Shown piece by piece: positions 17,029-26,212 of a stretch of DNA of 64,000 nucleotides (positions are counted from its first letter, which is position 1; each line of letters opens with the position of its first letter). A program made the translations under genes and the position numbers. Below the pieces are notes generated by a model. That model was not told the origin of the DNA, did not search any database, and saw only the letters and a list, made by a program, of their open reading frames with translations. The stretch comes from CAVVFX01 sp963747535. Lineage in GTDB: Bacteria > Acidobacteriota > Terriglobia > Bryobacterales > Bryobacteraceae. The stretch is taken from assembly GCA_963747535.1 (NCBI GenBank), contig CAVVFX010000026.1:62001-126000 (forward strand), read 5' to 3'.

Positions 17029-17979
17029 TCATCGCCGCCTCTTCCCAGCCCATGTGGGTACTTTGTCTCCAAGTGTGGCTTGAGCTTCTTGTGACCCAAA
17101 CAGACTACAGGCAGTAGGAATCTCCGTGCCGCCTGAGAACTTCGCAACCAGGTCCCACGTCTCGGCGGGGTCCGGCCGAATCATGGCGAACTCAGTGAAG
17201 TTCTGGCTAACGATCGGTGCGTCGGGCGGGATTAGCGGAAAGCCCGAAAAGTAGAACGAATGCGGTCGCCGGTATGGTGCGGCCGATTTATCGACGGTGT
17301 CCGGCTCCCACGTACTGTTAAAGGCGTAGCCAAATAAAATCGCCCCGTCCGCAGTGCGGTCAGGACTGGCTCCAACCTGGATGGGCGGCTTGTTTGGTTC
17401 CGGATTTGTCCAGAAAGAATATCCCTGCACGCGACCGCCGAGCCGCTGACTGTCTCCCAGGCTATAGGGCAAGTGCTTGATGAAATCCCGCCGCGGCGGA
17501 TGGTTCAGGTCGGAGAAGAGACAAATTGGCGGCATGCCTTTTGGCCGGTCCTTATCGTAGGTGAGGAAATACGCGTTGTCGCCCAAAGAGATAAATGACG
17601 AACTGAAGTGGTTGTCCATCGGAAAAATAGGAAGGCTCCACTCTTCGTAGTGCTCCATCATAGCGCCCTCTTCGCCGTTCGGCCCTCGCCACGTGCTGTC
17701 GTAATAGGAAGCCCCGTAGGAAGCCTGGTAATCGACGCCTTCCTTTAATCTGGACGGCGGCAGGCCGTCGTAGGGCGGCGGATTGTCGGCATAATTCCTG
17801 AAGACGCGGTACATCGTCCACTTGGCCGACCAGTATAACGGCAGCAAAGGATCGGACGGCTCGCCCGGGCCGCGGGCGTAGATGCAATCCAAACACTCAC
17901 ATGGGCTGAATCGGGGTGGGTTGTGGACACCGTAAGTCGGGTAAACGACCTTCGGTTCCACTGGACTATTGTAATTCAT
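17029..17979 (-). CDS. Unknown 316-aa protein
   Basis: Start taken at ATG 17979, seven bases after AGGAG on the minus strand; the frame stays open upstream but without a ribosome site. The product is rich in Pro, Tyr, Trp and Asp, with CECLDC near residue 29 (possible metal or disulfide site), and lacks a signal peptide or membrane helix. No family is recognised. It converges with the CHAT gene and is divergent from the isomerase gene at 18339. Confidence 0.65.
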   Translation of the reverse strand: MNYNSPVEPKVVYPTYGVHNPPRFSPCECLDCIYARGPGEPSDPLLPLYWSAKWTMYRVFRNYADNPPPYDGLPPSRLKEGVDYQASYGASYYDSTWRGPNGEEGAMMEHYEEWSLPIFPMDNHFSSSFISLGDNAYFLTYDKDRPKGMPPICLFSDLNHPPRRDFIKHLPYSLGDSQRLGGRVQGYSFWTNPEPNKPPIQVGASPDRTADGAILFGYAFNSTWEPDTVDKSAAPYRRPHSFYFSGFPLIPPDAPIVSQNFTEFAMIRPDPAETWDLVAKFSGGTEIPTACSLFGSQEAQATLGDKVPTWAGKRRR

Positions 17980-18338
17980 CGTATCGCTCCTGGGGTGGCG
18001 GAAATCGTTTGCCCTCTTTTCGTCAGACCAACGAAAAAGTTCATCTTTGGCTAGAATACTCCCGGAGCACCGTCCAAAAAAGTCGCGGATCGAGGCAGTC
18101 GATGCAGTATCGGGCGGCGCCCTCCTGTCAATCGCCGAAAATTCAATTCGTCGAAGATGGCGGCCAGTTTCGCGCAGCCGAACCCGCTCTGACAAAACTC
18201 GCCTTTTCGCCGATCTGAACAATGGGTCGCTGAACTGAACTGAATGGAAGTGGACGACGCTAAAGCAAAGCGTTAGAATTGAGATCGGCAAGGGGCGGGA
18301 ACCCCGGCAAGCCGAGCTGATAGGGATAACTTGTGCTC
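17980..18338. other. Intergenic region between divergent genes
   Basis: About 360 bp between the divergent 17029-17979 and 18339-19235 genes. An open frame on the minus strand runs through it, but it lacks a ribosome site and looks like random GC-rich coding potential. No promoter, repeat or RNA gene could be supported by eye. Confidence 0.4.
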
Positions 18339-19235
18339 ATGGGAAGATTATCAGATGCCATCTCGAGAAGGTCTTTTCTGAAGAAATCCGCAGCGGACGC
18401 CGCTTTGATAGGAGCTCTGCCCGTGGTCGCGTTGAACCTTGAAGCCAACCCGCTGGGAATGCCTGTCGGGAGCCAGACGTATCCCCATCGACAGCGAATT
18501 AAAGGCGGCGACTTTGCGGGGCTGTGCCGGGATATGGCTGAACTCGGCATCGGCAGCATCGAGTTGTGTTCGCCTGCATACGGTGAATTCATCACCCTCG
18601 CGGATGGAAAACAAACCAGAAAGATCCTGGAAGATCACGGGCTGAAATGCCCCAGCGCTCATTTCGCCTTGGCTGAACTCCGGACCAAACAACCCCAGGC
18701 GATTGCCTGGGCACACGACATCGGCATGACTCAGATGGGCACGGCTTCTCTCAACGGGCACGTCGAGAATGGCGTCACCACCATGGATATCGTGAAACGT
18801 GCGGCCGACGAATATAACGGGATTGCCGAGGCTGCGGCCAAGGCCGGCCTGCAGCAGTTTCTGCACGACGAAAGATTCGAGATGTCGAAGGTCGATGGCG
18901 GGCTCACCTACCAGGTCTTGCTGGAGTTGCTCGATCCGAAGCTGGTGAAGATGCAGTTTCAGATGTCCGCTATGACGGCTGTCGGCGACCCCGTCATGTA
19001 CTTCACGAAGTATCCAGGGCGTTTCCTCTCCATGCATCTGCAGGGCGTCGACTTGAAAGCGCCGGCCCCAGGGCCGGGCGTTCGGACTCCCGGAGTGGCC
19101 GTGGGACATGACAGCCTCGATTGGCCTAAGATCTTCGAGGCGGCTAAGACCGGCGGCGTGAAGAACTACTTCATTGAGCAAACCTGGGACCTAACGGTGC
19201 AGGGCGTGGCGTACCTGAAGGCACTGAAGGTCTAG
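18339..19235 (+). CDS. Tat-exported sugar phosphate isomerase/epimerase-like TIM-barrel protein
   Basis: About 298 residues. The N-terminus has a twin-arginine signal (SRRSFLKKSA followed by a hydrophobic stretch), so folded export to the periplasm is likely. The rest fits the xylose isomerase-like AP_endonuc_2 barrel: GIGSIELCSPAYGEF, CPSAHFAL with the expected His, and GRFLSMHLQGVD near the end. Members isomerise or epimerise sugars and sugar phosphates, usually with a divalent metal. The alternative GTG start at 18333 adds two residues. Substrate unknown. Confidence 0.8.
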   Translation: MGRLSDAISRRSFLKKSAADAALIGALPVVALNLEANPLGMPVGSQTYPHRQRIKGGDFAGLCRDMAELGIGSIELCSPAYGEFITLADGKQTRKILEDHGLKCPSAHFALAELRTKQPQAIAWAHDIGMTQMGTASLNGHVENGVTTMDIVKRAADEYNGIAEAAAKAGLQQFLHDERFEMSKVDGGLTYQVLLELLDPKLVKMQFQMSAMTAVGDPVMYFTKYPGRFLSMHLQGVDLKAPAPGPGVRTPGVAVGHDSLDWPKIFEAAKTGGVKNYFIEQTWDLTVQGVAYLKALKV

Positions 19236-19239
19236 TACT

Positions 19240-19396
19240 ACTGGGTCACAAAAAAGTGCCAACATTCATTGCGGGGTGGCCAATCTTGGCCGCAGCCGCT
19301 TTTCAAGCGGCTCTCGCCCGCGGGCGCAAAATGTCCGAACCAGGGGAAAGCCAGCTGCAGCTAGCATTGGCTGCCCCACTTTTGTGACTCAGCAGT
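19240..19396. repeat. Inverted-repeat bounded structured element, possible MITE/IS remnant
   Basis: ACTGGGTCACAAAA at 19240 onwards mirrors TTTTGTGACTCAGCAGT ending at 19396, giving imperfect terminal inverted repeats of about 14-17 bp around 157 bp. Inside are AGCCGCTT/AAGCGGCT (8-bp hairpin), GGCCAATCTTGGCC and CGCCCGCGGGCG. No transposase is encoded. It lies between the ends of two convergent genes, so it could also act as a bidirectional terminator. Confidence 0.45.
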
Positions 19397-19402
19397 GCCA
19401 GG

Positions 19403-20437
19403 CTAGGCGACAGCCTCGAGCGCCCCTGCCGGAAAGCCGCCGGCCACAGCGCCTGCAAACGGCCGATGTGACCGACGCGTTTCAATTCCGAGTTTTCGCA
19501 TTTTGTAAATCAAAGTCGTGCGCGGCAAACCAAGTCGTGTAGCAGCGCCACCATGTCCCCCGATCAGCCAACCGGTCTGCTTCAATACCTCCAGGATGTG
19601 TTCCCGCTCGGCGTCGGCAAGAGTGCGTGAGCCGGTCGCGGACTGCTGCTTCGTCATCTGCTTCAATTCCGTCAGCGCGAGACGCAATATGGACTCGGGC
19701 GAAAGGACCACGGCGCGCTCGATGACATTCTGCAGTTCCCGGATGTTACCGGGCCAGTCGTGCGCTTTGAGCACCTCCATCACTTCATCCGGAATCACGT
19801 CGATAGGCTTATTGAAACGCGCGGAGAATTTCTCGACGAAATATTTCACCAGGGATGGAATGTCCGCAGCGCGATCACGCAACGGAGGAACGTAGATGGG
19901 AATGACATTTAACCGGTAGTACAGATCTGCTCGAAACTGCTTGTTTGCCACAAGCTGCTCAAGATCCTGATTCGTAGCGGCCACCACCCTCACGTTCACC
20001 CGAATGGTCTGACCGCTCCCCAGGCGCTCAAACTCGTGCTCCTGCAGGACGCGCAATAGCTTGGGTTGCAACTCCAGCGGCAGGTCTCCGATTTCGTCGA
20101 GAAACAGCGTGCCCTGGTCCGCCATTTGGAATCGCCCTTTGGTTTGCGCAAACGCTCCAGTGAAAGCGCCTCTTTCGTGGCCGAAGAGCTCACTCTCCAG
20201 CAAGGGTCCCGGGATCGCGGCGCAGTTCAACTTGATAAACGGCCCCCGGTTTCGTGAACTCTGCTCATGAATGGCGCGTGCGATGACCTCTTTCCCCGTG
20301 CCGGTTTCCCCTTGGATTAAAGTCACGGAGTCGGACTTCGCGATAATGCGAACCTGATTCAGGACGTATTGAAATGCCGGACTATGGCCGACGATCTCTT
20401 GGTCAAACTCAGCGAGAGTTGCTAATTTGCTGTACAC
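19403..20437 (-). CDS. Sigma-54-dependent activator without sensory domain (PspF-like)
   Basis: 344 residues, GTG start about ten bases after GGAGA. An AAA+ domain (about 15-250) carries Walker A GETGTGKE, the sigma-54 contact loop GAFTGA, Walker B LFLDEIGD and DWPGNIRELQN. A Fis-type helix-turn-helix follows (about 290-325; TRLGLPRTTLIYKMRKLGI). No receiver, GAF or PAS domain precedes the AAA+ part, so activity must be controlled by a partner protein or by expression. The neighbouring minus-strand DoxX gene is a possible target, but no clear -24/-12 promoter was found there. Confidence 0.93.
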   Translation of the reverse strand: MYSKLATLAEFDQEIVGHSPAFQYVLNQVRIIAKSDSVTLIQGETGTGKEVIARAIHEQSSRNRGPFIKLNCAAIPGPLLESELFGHERGAFTGAFAQTKGRFQMADQGTLFLDEIGDLPLELQPKLLRVLQEHEFERLGSGQTIRVNVRVVAATNQDLEQLVANKQFRADLYYRLNVIPIYVPPLRDRAADIPSLVKYFVEKFSARFNKPIDVIPDEVMEVLKAHDWPGNIRELQNVIERAVVLSPESILRLALTELKQMTKQQSATGSRTLADAEREHILEVLKQTGWLIGGHGGAATRLGLPRTTLIYKMRKLGIETRRSHRPFAGAVAGGFPAGALEAVA

Positions 20438-20554
20438 AGGCTAGATTCTCCTTTCTCTGTCTTCTCATCTTGGATTCTGACTCTGTTTTGGTTTTGCGCC
20501 TACCCGTGATCTAGTCGGATCCGCTCCCTCGATGGTGACGAGACCGATAACTCT

Positions 20555-20965
20555 TTAGTGGAATGACTTCCTACCCCTGGTGCGATCGATATCGAAGCGC
20601 GTCCTCCCGAAAAGACGGGCATCGATGGACCATGCACCAGGGCCGACCATTGCCAGACCAGCGGTTAGTACCGCCAGGAAGATGTGATTCCAGGGGCCGG
20701 CCCGCTCTGAAGAATAGAGCGAGAACGCTATCCACAACTCATCCACCGCGATGATCGCTCCCATTGCAGGCGTCCACAAACCCGCGAGCAGAAAGATGCC
20801 TCCCGCAGCCTGGATCACATCCGGGCCAACTGCGGCCGGTTCACCGGGCGCCCCCAGGAAGCCATCGATGCCGAGATAGATTAGAGCGGCGCCGACGCCA
20901 ATCCTCAGAAGCAGGAGGCCGGACCCCGGCCACCCACCAGGAAATGTCGAAAACAGACGTTGCAG
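20555..20965 (-). CDS. DoxX-family membrane protein, non-canonical or lost start
   Basis: The first standard start codon in frame (GTG 20818) would give only 87 residues, but family-like sequence continues upstream on the minus strand as LQRLFSTFPGGWPGSG, then LLLLRIGVGAALIYLG, back to a stop at 20981-20983. No ATG, GTG or TTG occurs between that stop and 20818; CTG 20965 is given as a tentative start. DoxX proteins are small four-helix membrane proteins of uncertain redox-related function. Either a rare start codon is used or the start was mutated. Confidence 0.6.
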   Translation of the reverse strand: MQRLFSTFPGGWPGSGLLLLRIGVGAALIYLGIDGFLGAPGEPAAVGPDVIQAAGGIFLLAGLWTPAMGAIIAVDELWIAFSLYSSERAGPWNHIFLAVLTAGLAMVGPGAWSIDARLFGRTRFDIDRTRGRKSFH

Positions 20966-21060
20966 AACTTTATCCCATTTTCATGGTGGGGAACCCGCGC
21001 CCGCTTCAGCAACCCCCGAAGGCGCCCTGGGTAATCCCTCTTTCGAGGGAGGGAGCGCGC

Positions 21061-21675
21061 TTATAAATCGATGATTCCGCGCTTCAGTCCAATCATGACG
21101 GCGTGGGTCCGGTCGTTTGCTCCAAGTTTGCCGAGAATACTCTTGACGTGACTCTTAACGGTTTCCTCGGTGAGCCCTAACTGTGCACCGATCTCCTTAT
21201 TAGGATTCCCCCCGGCGACTAATCGAAGTACGTCGATTTCTCGTGGGGTCAAAGTGTCATCCATGGCATGCTCGGCGATTTCGACCGCAACCTCGGATGA
21301 CATACGCTTCTGACCGGCGTGGACCGCGCGAATCGTCTCCAGCAGTTCCTTACGCAACATGCCCTTGAGCAGGTAAGCCCGTGCACCGGCTTTCAGCGCA
21401 CGAAACACCTGAATATCGCCGGCATAGCTGGTCAGTATGATGATCCGTGCATCGGGAAACTCCTGGCGAATCGCGCTCAATGCGTCGATACCGCTCATCT
21501 CGGGCATCTGCAAATCCATGAGCGTGACATCCGGACGGTGCTTTCGAAAAAGCTCGACGGCCTCGAGTCCGTTGCGGGCTTCCGCGACCAACTCCATATC
21601 CGATTGCCTCGCGATCAGCGCGGCGATACCTTCGCGGACCACGGGATGGTCGTCTACCGAAAGAACTCGAATCAC
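21061..21675 (-). CDS. NarL/FixJ-type response regulator
   Basis: Start set at GTG 21675, four bases after the stop of the propeller kinase gene; this yields a 204-residue protein beginning MIRVLSVDDHPVVREGI. The receiver has the acidic pair (VDDHP), phospho-acceptor Asp in VTLMDLQMPEMSG, Thr in ILTSY and Lys in YLLKG. A LuxR-type helix-turn-helix follows (LTPREIDVLRLVAGG, then GLTEETVKSHV). It is the evident partner of the kinase at 21680-24673 and perhaps of the duplicated kinase upstream. Targets unknown. Confidence 0.92.
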   Translation of the reverse strand: MIRVLSVDDHPVVREGIAALIARQSDMELVAEARNGLEAVELFRKHRPDVTLMDLQMPEMSGIDALSAIRQEFPDARIIILTSYAGDIQVFRALKAGARAYLLKGMLRKELLETIRAVHAGQKRMSSEVAVEIAEHAMDDTLTPREIDVLRLVAGGNPNKEIGAQLGLTEETVKSHVKSILGKLGANDRTHAVMIGLKRGIIDL

Positions 21676-21679
21676 AATC

Positions 21680-24673
21680 TCACACTGCCTTTTTGCCGAA
21701 GAGCCGCCAACGGGAACGGCCCGCCTGTTTGCTATAAGCAATCGAACCTGGAACGCTCAAATCGATCTCCGTGCCGGTGCCGTCGCCGCTCCAGATATCC
21801 AACTTCGCGCCGATCTGTCCCGCACGTTCACGCATTCCCGCCAGACCATAGTGACCGGAGCGCCCCGCTTCCAGGATCTCCGGAGGGATGCCGCCGCCGT
21901 CATCCCGAATTCGCAAGCGGAGCGGGTCGGCATAAGTAAGCTCCACTTCGATATGGTGTGCCCGGGAATGGCGGAAAGCATTGCGCAGCGCCTCACGGGC
22001 AATCCGATAGAACTCGTCCCGGACAATCGGGTGTAGTTCTTGCGACCGGCCTTCCACCATCAAACGAAACGTCGCGGACTCCTCAGTGGACAGTTCGTCG
22101 CCTACCGCTCTCACCGCCTGCGCCAGTTCATTGGTGACCGTGGTAGACGAGCGCAAGTCGTGCACGGCTTTCCGGCTCTCGGCCAAAACCTGATCGCCGC
22201 GGTCGAGGGTGCGTTCGAGTTCATCCTTTCCTTCTCCCTCCGGAAGCAGCTCATCTACTGCCTGAAGCCGCAGCATCAACCCTTGAAAACCCTGCAACAG
22301 CGTGTCATGCAAATCGCGAGCCATGCGGCTGCGCTCGCCGATGCGCTCTTCCATGCGGATGTCGAATTGCCGTGCGATCTGATGGAGGCGGTATTGGTAC
22401 AGCGCCCAGACCGCCAGCAGAAAACCGGCCACGCACGACACGCGGAACCAGGTGGTCTGATAGTATCTCGGGTCGATGGAGAAATTGAAAGATGCGCCGG
22501 CCTCGTTCCAGACGCCGCTGTTATTGCAGGCCATCACACGGAAGCGGTAATTGCGTGGAGGGAGATCGTTATAGAACGCCTTCCGCTCATTGCCAACGTC
22601 CTTCCATCCGGGATCGCGGCCTTCCAGCTTCACTTTGAAACGATTCTTCTCCGGCGCGGCCAGGCTGAGCGCGGTATAGTCGATCTCCAGGTCGCGCACC
22701 AGCGGGGGCAGGCGCAGATTCGAAGAAGTGTCGTACGTCTTGCGGTCGGCGATGACTTGCTCGATGTGCACCGGCGGCGGGAGTTTGTTGAAGGGAAGGT
22801 GACGCGGATCGATGACGCTGACGCCGTCGAAAGGCAGGAACCAAATCTTTCCATCCGCCGACTTGGCGACACGCGGGCTGTAGCCGCTGGTATTCGCGTG
22901 GCTCCTGACCCCATCCGAACTGTCGAAAACCGTGGTCCGGATCACGCGACTCGGATCTGCGGTCCACGCCTCCAACTCGGCTCGTGGAATGCGCACCAGG
23001 CCGCAGGCCATCAACAGCCAGAAAGCATGGTCGTCGTCTTCCATCACCCAGTGAACGCTATCGCAGGGCAACCCGTTCTTGCTCGTGAGCGTGGCAACAC
23101 GGCCGTTTTTCACCCGGCTTAGCCCGCCTTGGGTCGCAGCCCAAAGCGTACCATCGCCATCCAGCTGAAGGCCGGCGACCTGGCCGCTGCCCAACCCATC
23201 GGCGGACGAATAGGCTCTGCGGACTTCGCCGTCCTGGAAATACGCCACGCCACCCTCAACAAATCCAAGCCACAGACCGCCCTGCAACCGATCGTGAAGC
23301 AGAGTAAGTGCCCCGCCTTTACGTCCCAGCCGGGCCCATGGGATCTGTTCGACCACCCTCCCGTCAAGCCAATGAAAAAGGCCGCGATCCTGGTCGCTGA
23401 TCCAGAGGCTACCTGCACCGTCTCCCGCGATGGAATACACGATCCCGCCACGCACTCCCCCCACCGGAACAAACCGGCCATTCTCGAAGTAAGCTGTCCC
23501 GCCAAGCGTGGAGACCCAAACTCGCCCGCGATCATCCTGGAAAAGTGACTGCAGGCTATCATCGGTTAGCCCGCTGCCTCGCTTTCGGTAAATCGTAATT
23601 TGGCCGTTATTCAATCTGTCCAACCCATTTTGTGTTCCGAGCCAGACGCTTCCATCCCTGGCCGCCAGGACGGACACAACCAAAGCGTCGGACAAACCTT
23701 GCGTGACGGAAATCGTGGAGATGGCATAGTCGCGAAAGCGGTCGAGGCCATTATCGGTTGCGACCCAGATATTGCCTTCGCGATCCTCGAAGAGCCTTAA
23801 TATGAAGTTGCCGGAGAGGCCGTCGGGCCGCGCAAACAGATCCGTCCGTCCCTGGTGTACATGCAAGAGCCCCTGGTCCGCCATTCCGATCCACAAACTG
23901 CCATTGCGGTCTCGGAGCAGACGGGCGAGCCTGAGTTGCCTCGTAGGGCCCGGAAGCGGATACGCCTCAACTTTCCCGTCAACGAGCTGTCTGATTCCAC
24001 CGCGCGTGGAGATCAGGAGTGCGCCGTTGTCGCCATCGGCCAGATCATATGACGGGTCCGGCGTCGGATAGAATTTCGGAGGACCCGGCTTCCATCGCCA
24101 CAGCCCAGCCGGCCCCGTCGCCCAAAGACTGCCCCCGCTATCCTCGTGCAAGGAGTAGACCCCGCGGCCGAGACTGCCGTCCTCCCCGTAGCACTGGACG
24201 CTGCCCCGCCGAATCGCGCAGAGTCTCCCGGCGGGAGTCTTGGCCCCGCCGGCCCACACCACTCCTTCGCGGTCCTCCAGGAGGGCCTCGACATTCTGCC
24301 CGGCCAGTTCCGGATAGTGCGTCAGCTTGCCGTCCTTCCAACTTGCCAGTCCATCAACGGTGCCAATCCAAAGACTCCCGTCCTGCGCGGCGAGCAGACT
24401 TCGGATATGGCTGTTGGGGAGATGCTCACCCTCCGGTGGCTGCCACGGAACGCTCCGCACGCCATCGAAGCGAAGCAAGCCGAATTCCGTCCCGAGCCAG
24501 AGATAACCGTCGGGCGTCTGAGCAACTACGTCGATGATGCCTTTGAAAAAACCGTCGCGGACCGTCCACGCGGTGTGCGCGTATTGATTGATGTCGAGAG
24601 CCGGATTCAGCGCGGCAGCCCATTGGCAACAAGTCAGGCCGATTCCCAGCGTGATAACGGCCCGTCGAGGCAT
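21680..24673 (-). CDS. Two-component propeller sensor histidine kinase
   Basis: 997 residues from ATG 24673, with a signal-like N-terminus (AVITLGIGLTCCQWAAAL). The periplasmic part is two beta-propellers of reg_prop repeats (motifs such as GYLWLGTEFGLLRFDG, GSLWIGT) followed by a Y_Y_Y domain (NYRFRVMACNNSGVWNEAG). One membrane helix (about 745-765) leads to a HisKA_3 domain with RDLHDTLLQGFQG and an ATPase domain (IRDDGGGIPPEIL). Such proteins usually sense carbohydrates or related polymers. The open frame before ATG 24673 translates a dispersed repeat and is not taken as coding. Confidence 0.92.
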   Translation of the reverse strand: MPRRAVITLGIGLTCCQWAAALNPALDINQYAHTAWTVRDGFFKGIIDVVAQTPDGYLWLGTEFGLLRFDGVRSVPWQPPEGEHLPNSHIRSLLAAQDGSLWIGTVDGLASWKDGKLTHYPELAGQNVEALLEDREGVVWAGGAKTPAGRLCAIRRGSVQCYGEDGSLGRGVYSLHEDSGGSLWATGPAGLWRWKPGPPKFYPTPDPSYDLADGDNGALLISTRGGIRQLVDGKVEAYPLPGPTRQLRLARLLRDRNGSLWIGMADQGLLHVHQGRTDLFARPDGLSGNFILRLFEDREGNIWVATDNGLDRFRDYAISTISVTQGLSDALVVSVLAARDGSVWLGTQNGLDRLNNGQITIYRKRGSGLTDDSLQSLFQDDRGRVWVSTLGGTAYFENGRFVPVGGVRGGIVYSIAGDGAGSLWISDQDRGLFHWLDGRVVEQIPWARLGRKGGALTLLHDRLQGGLWLGFVEGGVAYFQDGEVRRAYSSADGLGSGQVAGLQLDGDGTLWAATQGGLSRVKNGRVATLTSKNGLPCDSVHWVMEDDDHAFWLLMACGLVRIPRAELEAWTADPSRVIRTTVFDSSDGVRSHANTSGYSPRVAKSADGKIWFLPFDGVSVIDPRHLPFNKLPPPVHIEQVIADRKTYDTSSNLRLPPLVRDLEIDYTALSLAAPEKNRFKVKLEGRDPGWKDVGNERKAFYNDLPPRNYRFRVMACNNSGVWNEAGASFNFSIDPRYYQTTWFRVSCVAGFLLAVWALYQYRLHQIARQFDIRMEERIGERSRMARDLHDTLLQGFQGLMLRLQAVDELLPEGEGKDELERTLDRGDQVLAESRKAVHDLRSSTTVTNELAQAVRAVGDELSTEESATFRLMVEGRSQELHPIVRDEFYRIAREALRNAFRHSRAHHIEVELTYADPLRLRIRDDGGGIPPEILEAGRSGHYGLAGMRERAGQIGAKLDIWSGDGTGTEIDLSVPGSIAYSKQAGRSRWRLFGKKAV

Positions 24674-24685
24674 TCGCCCAATTAT

Positions 24686-24740
24686 CCCGTGGGGCGGACG
24701 CCCTCGTCCGCTCGGGTCCCCCTGGACCCGCTTTCTCGTT
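24686..24740 (+). repeat. Dispersed repeat, module A
   Basis: GTGGGGCGGACGCCCTCGTC begins at about 24690 and continues with CGC and a TCGGGTCC/GGACCCG arm. The same module occurs at 41379-41477 and 44174-44285. GGACG/CGTCC forms a small hairpin. It lies in the 92-bp gap between the two kinase genes, with its edges overlapping nothing coding. Confidence 0.7.
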
Positions 24741-24765
24741 GACTCACAGGCCGACGGAATCGACC

Positions 24766-26106
24766 TCATCCCACCCTCTTCCCAAAGACCCGCCAACGAG
24801 GTCCCGGCCGCCGACGATAAGCCACCGATCCTGGAATACGCAAATCGATCTCCGTACCCGTGCCGCCGCCGCTCCAGATATCGAACGTAGCCCCAACCTG
24901 TCCGGCCCGCTCCCTCATCCCAGCCAGACCAAAATGCCCTGAGCGCCCCGCTTCCAAAATCTCCGCAGGAATGCCGCCGCCATCATCCCGGATTCGCAAG
25001 CGGAGCAGCCGCTCGTCATAAGTAATTTCCACTTCGATATGCTGTGCCCGCGCATGGACGAAAGCATTGCGCAGCGCCTCGCGAGCAATCCGATAGGTCT
25101 CGTCCCGGACGATCGGATGCAGCTCCCGCGACCGGCCTTCCACCATCAAACGAAACGTCGCGGACTCCTCGCTCGCCAGTTCCTCGCCCACCGTTCTCAA
25201 CGCCTGCGCCAGCTCATTAGTAACCGTGGTAGACTCGCGCAGATCGTGCACCGCCTTCCGGCTCTCGGCTAAAACGTCATCGCCGCGGTCGAGGGCGCCT
25301 TCAATCTCATCCTTTCCTTTCCCCTCCGGAAGCAGCTCATATGCTGCCTGCAGCCGCAGCATCAAACCTTGAAACCCCTGCAGCAGCGTGTCATGCAACT
25401 CGCGAGCCATGCGCGTGCGCTCGCTCACTCGCTCTTCCAGGCGAAGTTCCAGAATGCGTCGCCCTATGCCCCAGCCAAAATACGCAGCCACGCAAAACGT
25501 AGAAATCGCGGTGAGCGGCACGACAACCAGGATGCCGTCTTGCACGCGTCTCAGTCTTGCGACGGCCTGCGTCAATTCGGCCCGGGCTTGCTGGTCAATG
25601 CTGTCGACCAAAAATGAAGTCTGAGTTTCGATAGGTTTCAGTTCGTTGCCTAGCCGGCGCTGTACTGTTCCCCAGTCCCCCAATTTCGCCAGTTCGTTAA
25701 TGGCGTCGAGTTGAGCCGGCAAAGCGACTTGGATCGCTTCCACGATTGGCAAAAAAGCCGGATCTACTCGGGTTTCGGACGGCAGATTGGCAACGGCTGT
25801 CCTGGCTTGTTGGGCCTGTTCGAAGAGGGCTCTGCGTAATGGCTCGGCTTCAATTGCCAGACGGTTCGCATCGCCCGATCGCGCAAGATCGTCCAGTCGC
25901 TGGTGGAACGATAGAAGGCTTACCTGAAGCTGAAGAACCGCGGTCAACTGTCGATTCGCGCCGGCGAGACGATCGGTCTGGATGCGCACCGTATGAAATT
26001 GCCAGATGACGAACCCGTTACCGCCCAAAATCAACGCGATCAAAACGGCAAAGTCGAGAGTCAGCCGGGGACCGACATTGAAATAATCGACGACAAATGC
26101 TCTCAT
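24766..26106 (-). CDS. Membrane sensor histidine kinase (duplicated kinase core)
   Basis: 446 residues. An N-terminal helix (about 18-40), a periplasmic four-helix-bundle-like region (40-195) and a second helix (about 200-222) are followed by HisKA_3 (RELHDTLLQGFQG) and the ATPase domain (IRDDGGGIPAEIL). The last 230 residues are nearly the same as the C-terminus of the propeller kinase next door, including FRLMVEGRS and YRIAREALRNAF, so the core was duplicated and given a different sensor. It has no regulator of its own beside it and may share the NarL-type protein at 21061-21675. Confidence 0.92.
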   Translation of the reverse strand: MRAFVVDYFNVGPRLTLDFAVLIALILGGNGFVIWQFHTVRIQTDRLAGANRQLTAVLQLQVSLLSFHQRLDDLARSGDANRLAIEAEPLRRALFEQAQQARTAVANLPSETRVDPAFLPIVEAIQVALPAQLDAINELAKLGDWGTVQRRLGNELKPIETQTSFLVDSIDQQARAELTQAVARLRRVQDGILVVVPLTAISTFCVAAYFGWGIGRRILELRLEERVSERTRMARELHDTLLQGFQGLMLRLQAAYELLPEGKGKDEIEGALDRGDDVLAESRKAVHDLRESTTVTNELAQALRTVGEELASEESATFRLMVEGRSRELHPIVRDETYRIAREALRNAFVHARAQHIEVEITYDERLLRLRIRDDGGGIPAEILEAGRSGHFGLAGMRERAGQVGATFDIWSGGGTGTEIDLRIPGSVAYRRRPGPRWRVFGKRVG

Positions 26107-26212
26107 TCAAGCCGGCCCGCCTCGCGCAGGACCTCCCTCCACGCCAGTTCCCTCCGCTCATGATAACGCGTACCTGATCGAGGTAACGGCCCAGGCTACC
26201 GAAGAGGTAGTT

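Noticed and set aside
20984..21060. Sigma-54 (-24/-12) promoter upstream of the DoxX gene
   Set aside because: A GG...GC-like pattern exists (near GTTGC), but the spacing is 14 rather than 10 bases.
22040..23122. A 360-codon plus-strand frame inside the propeller kinase
   Set aside because: Antisense to conserved kinase and Y_Y_Y sequence; a GC-driven shadow.
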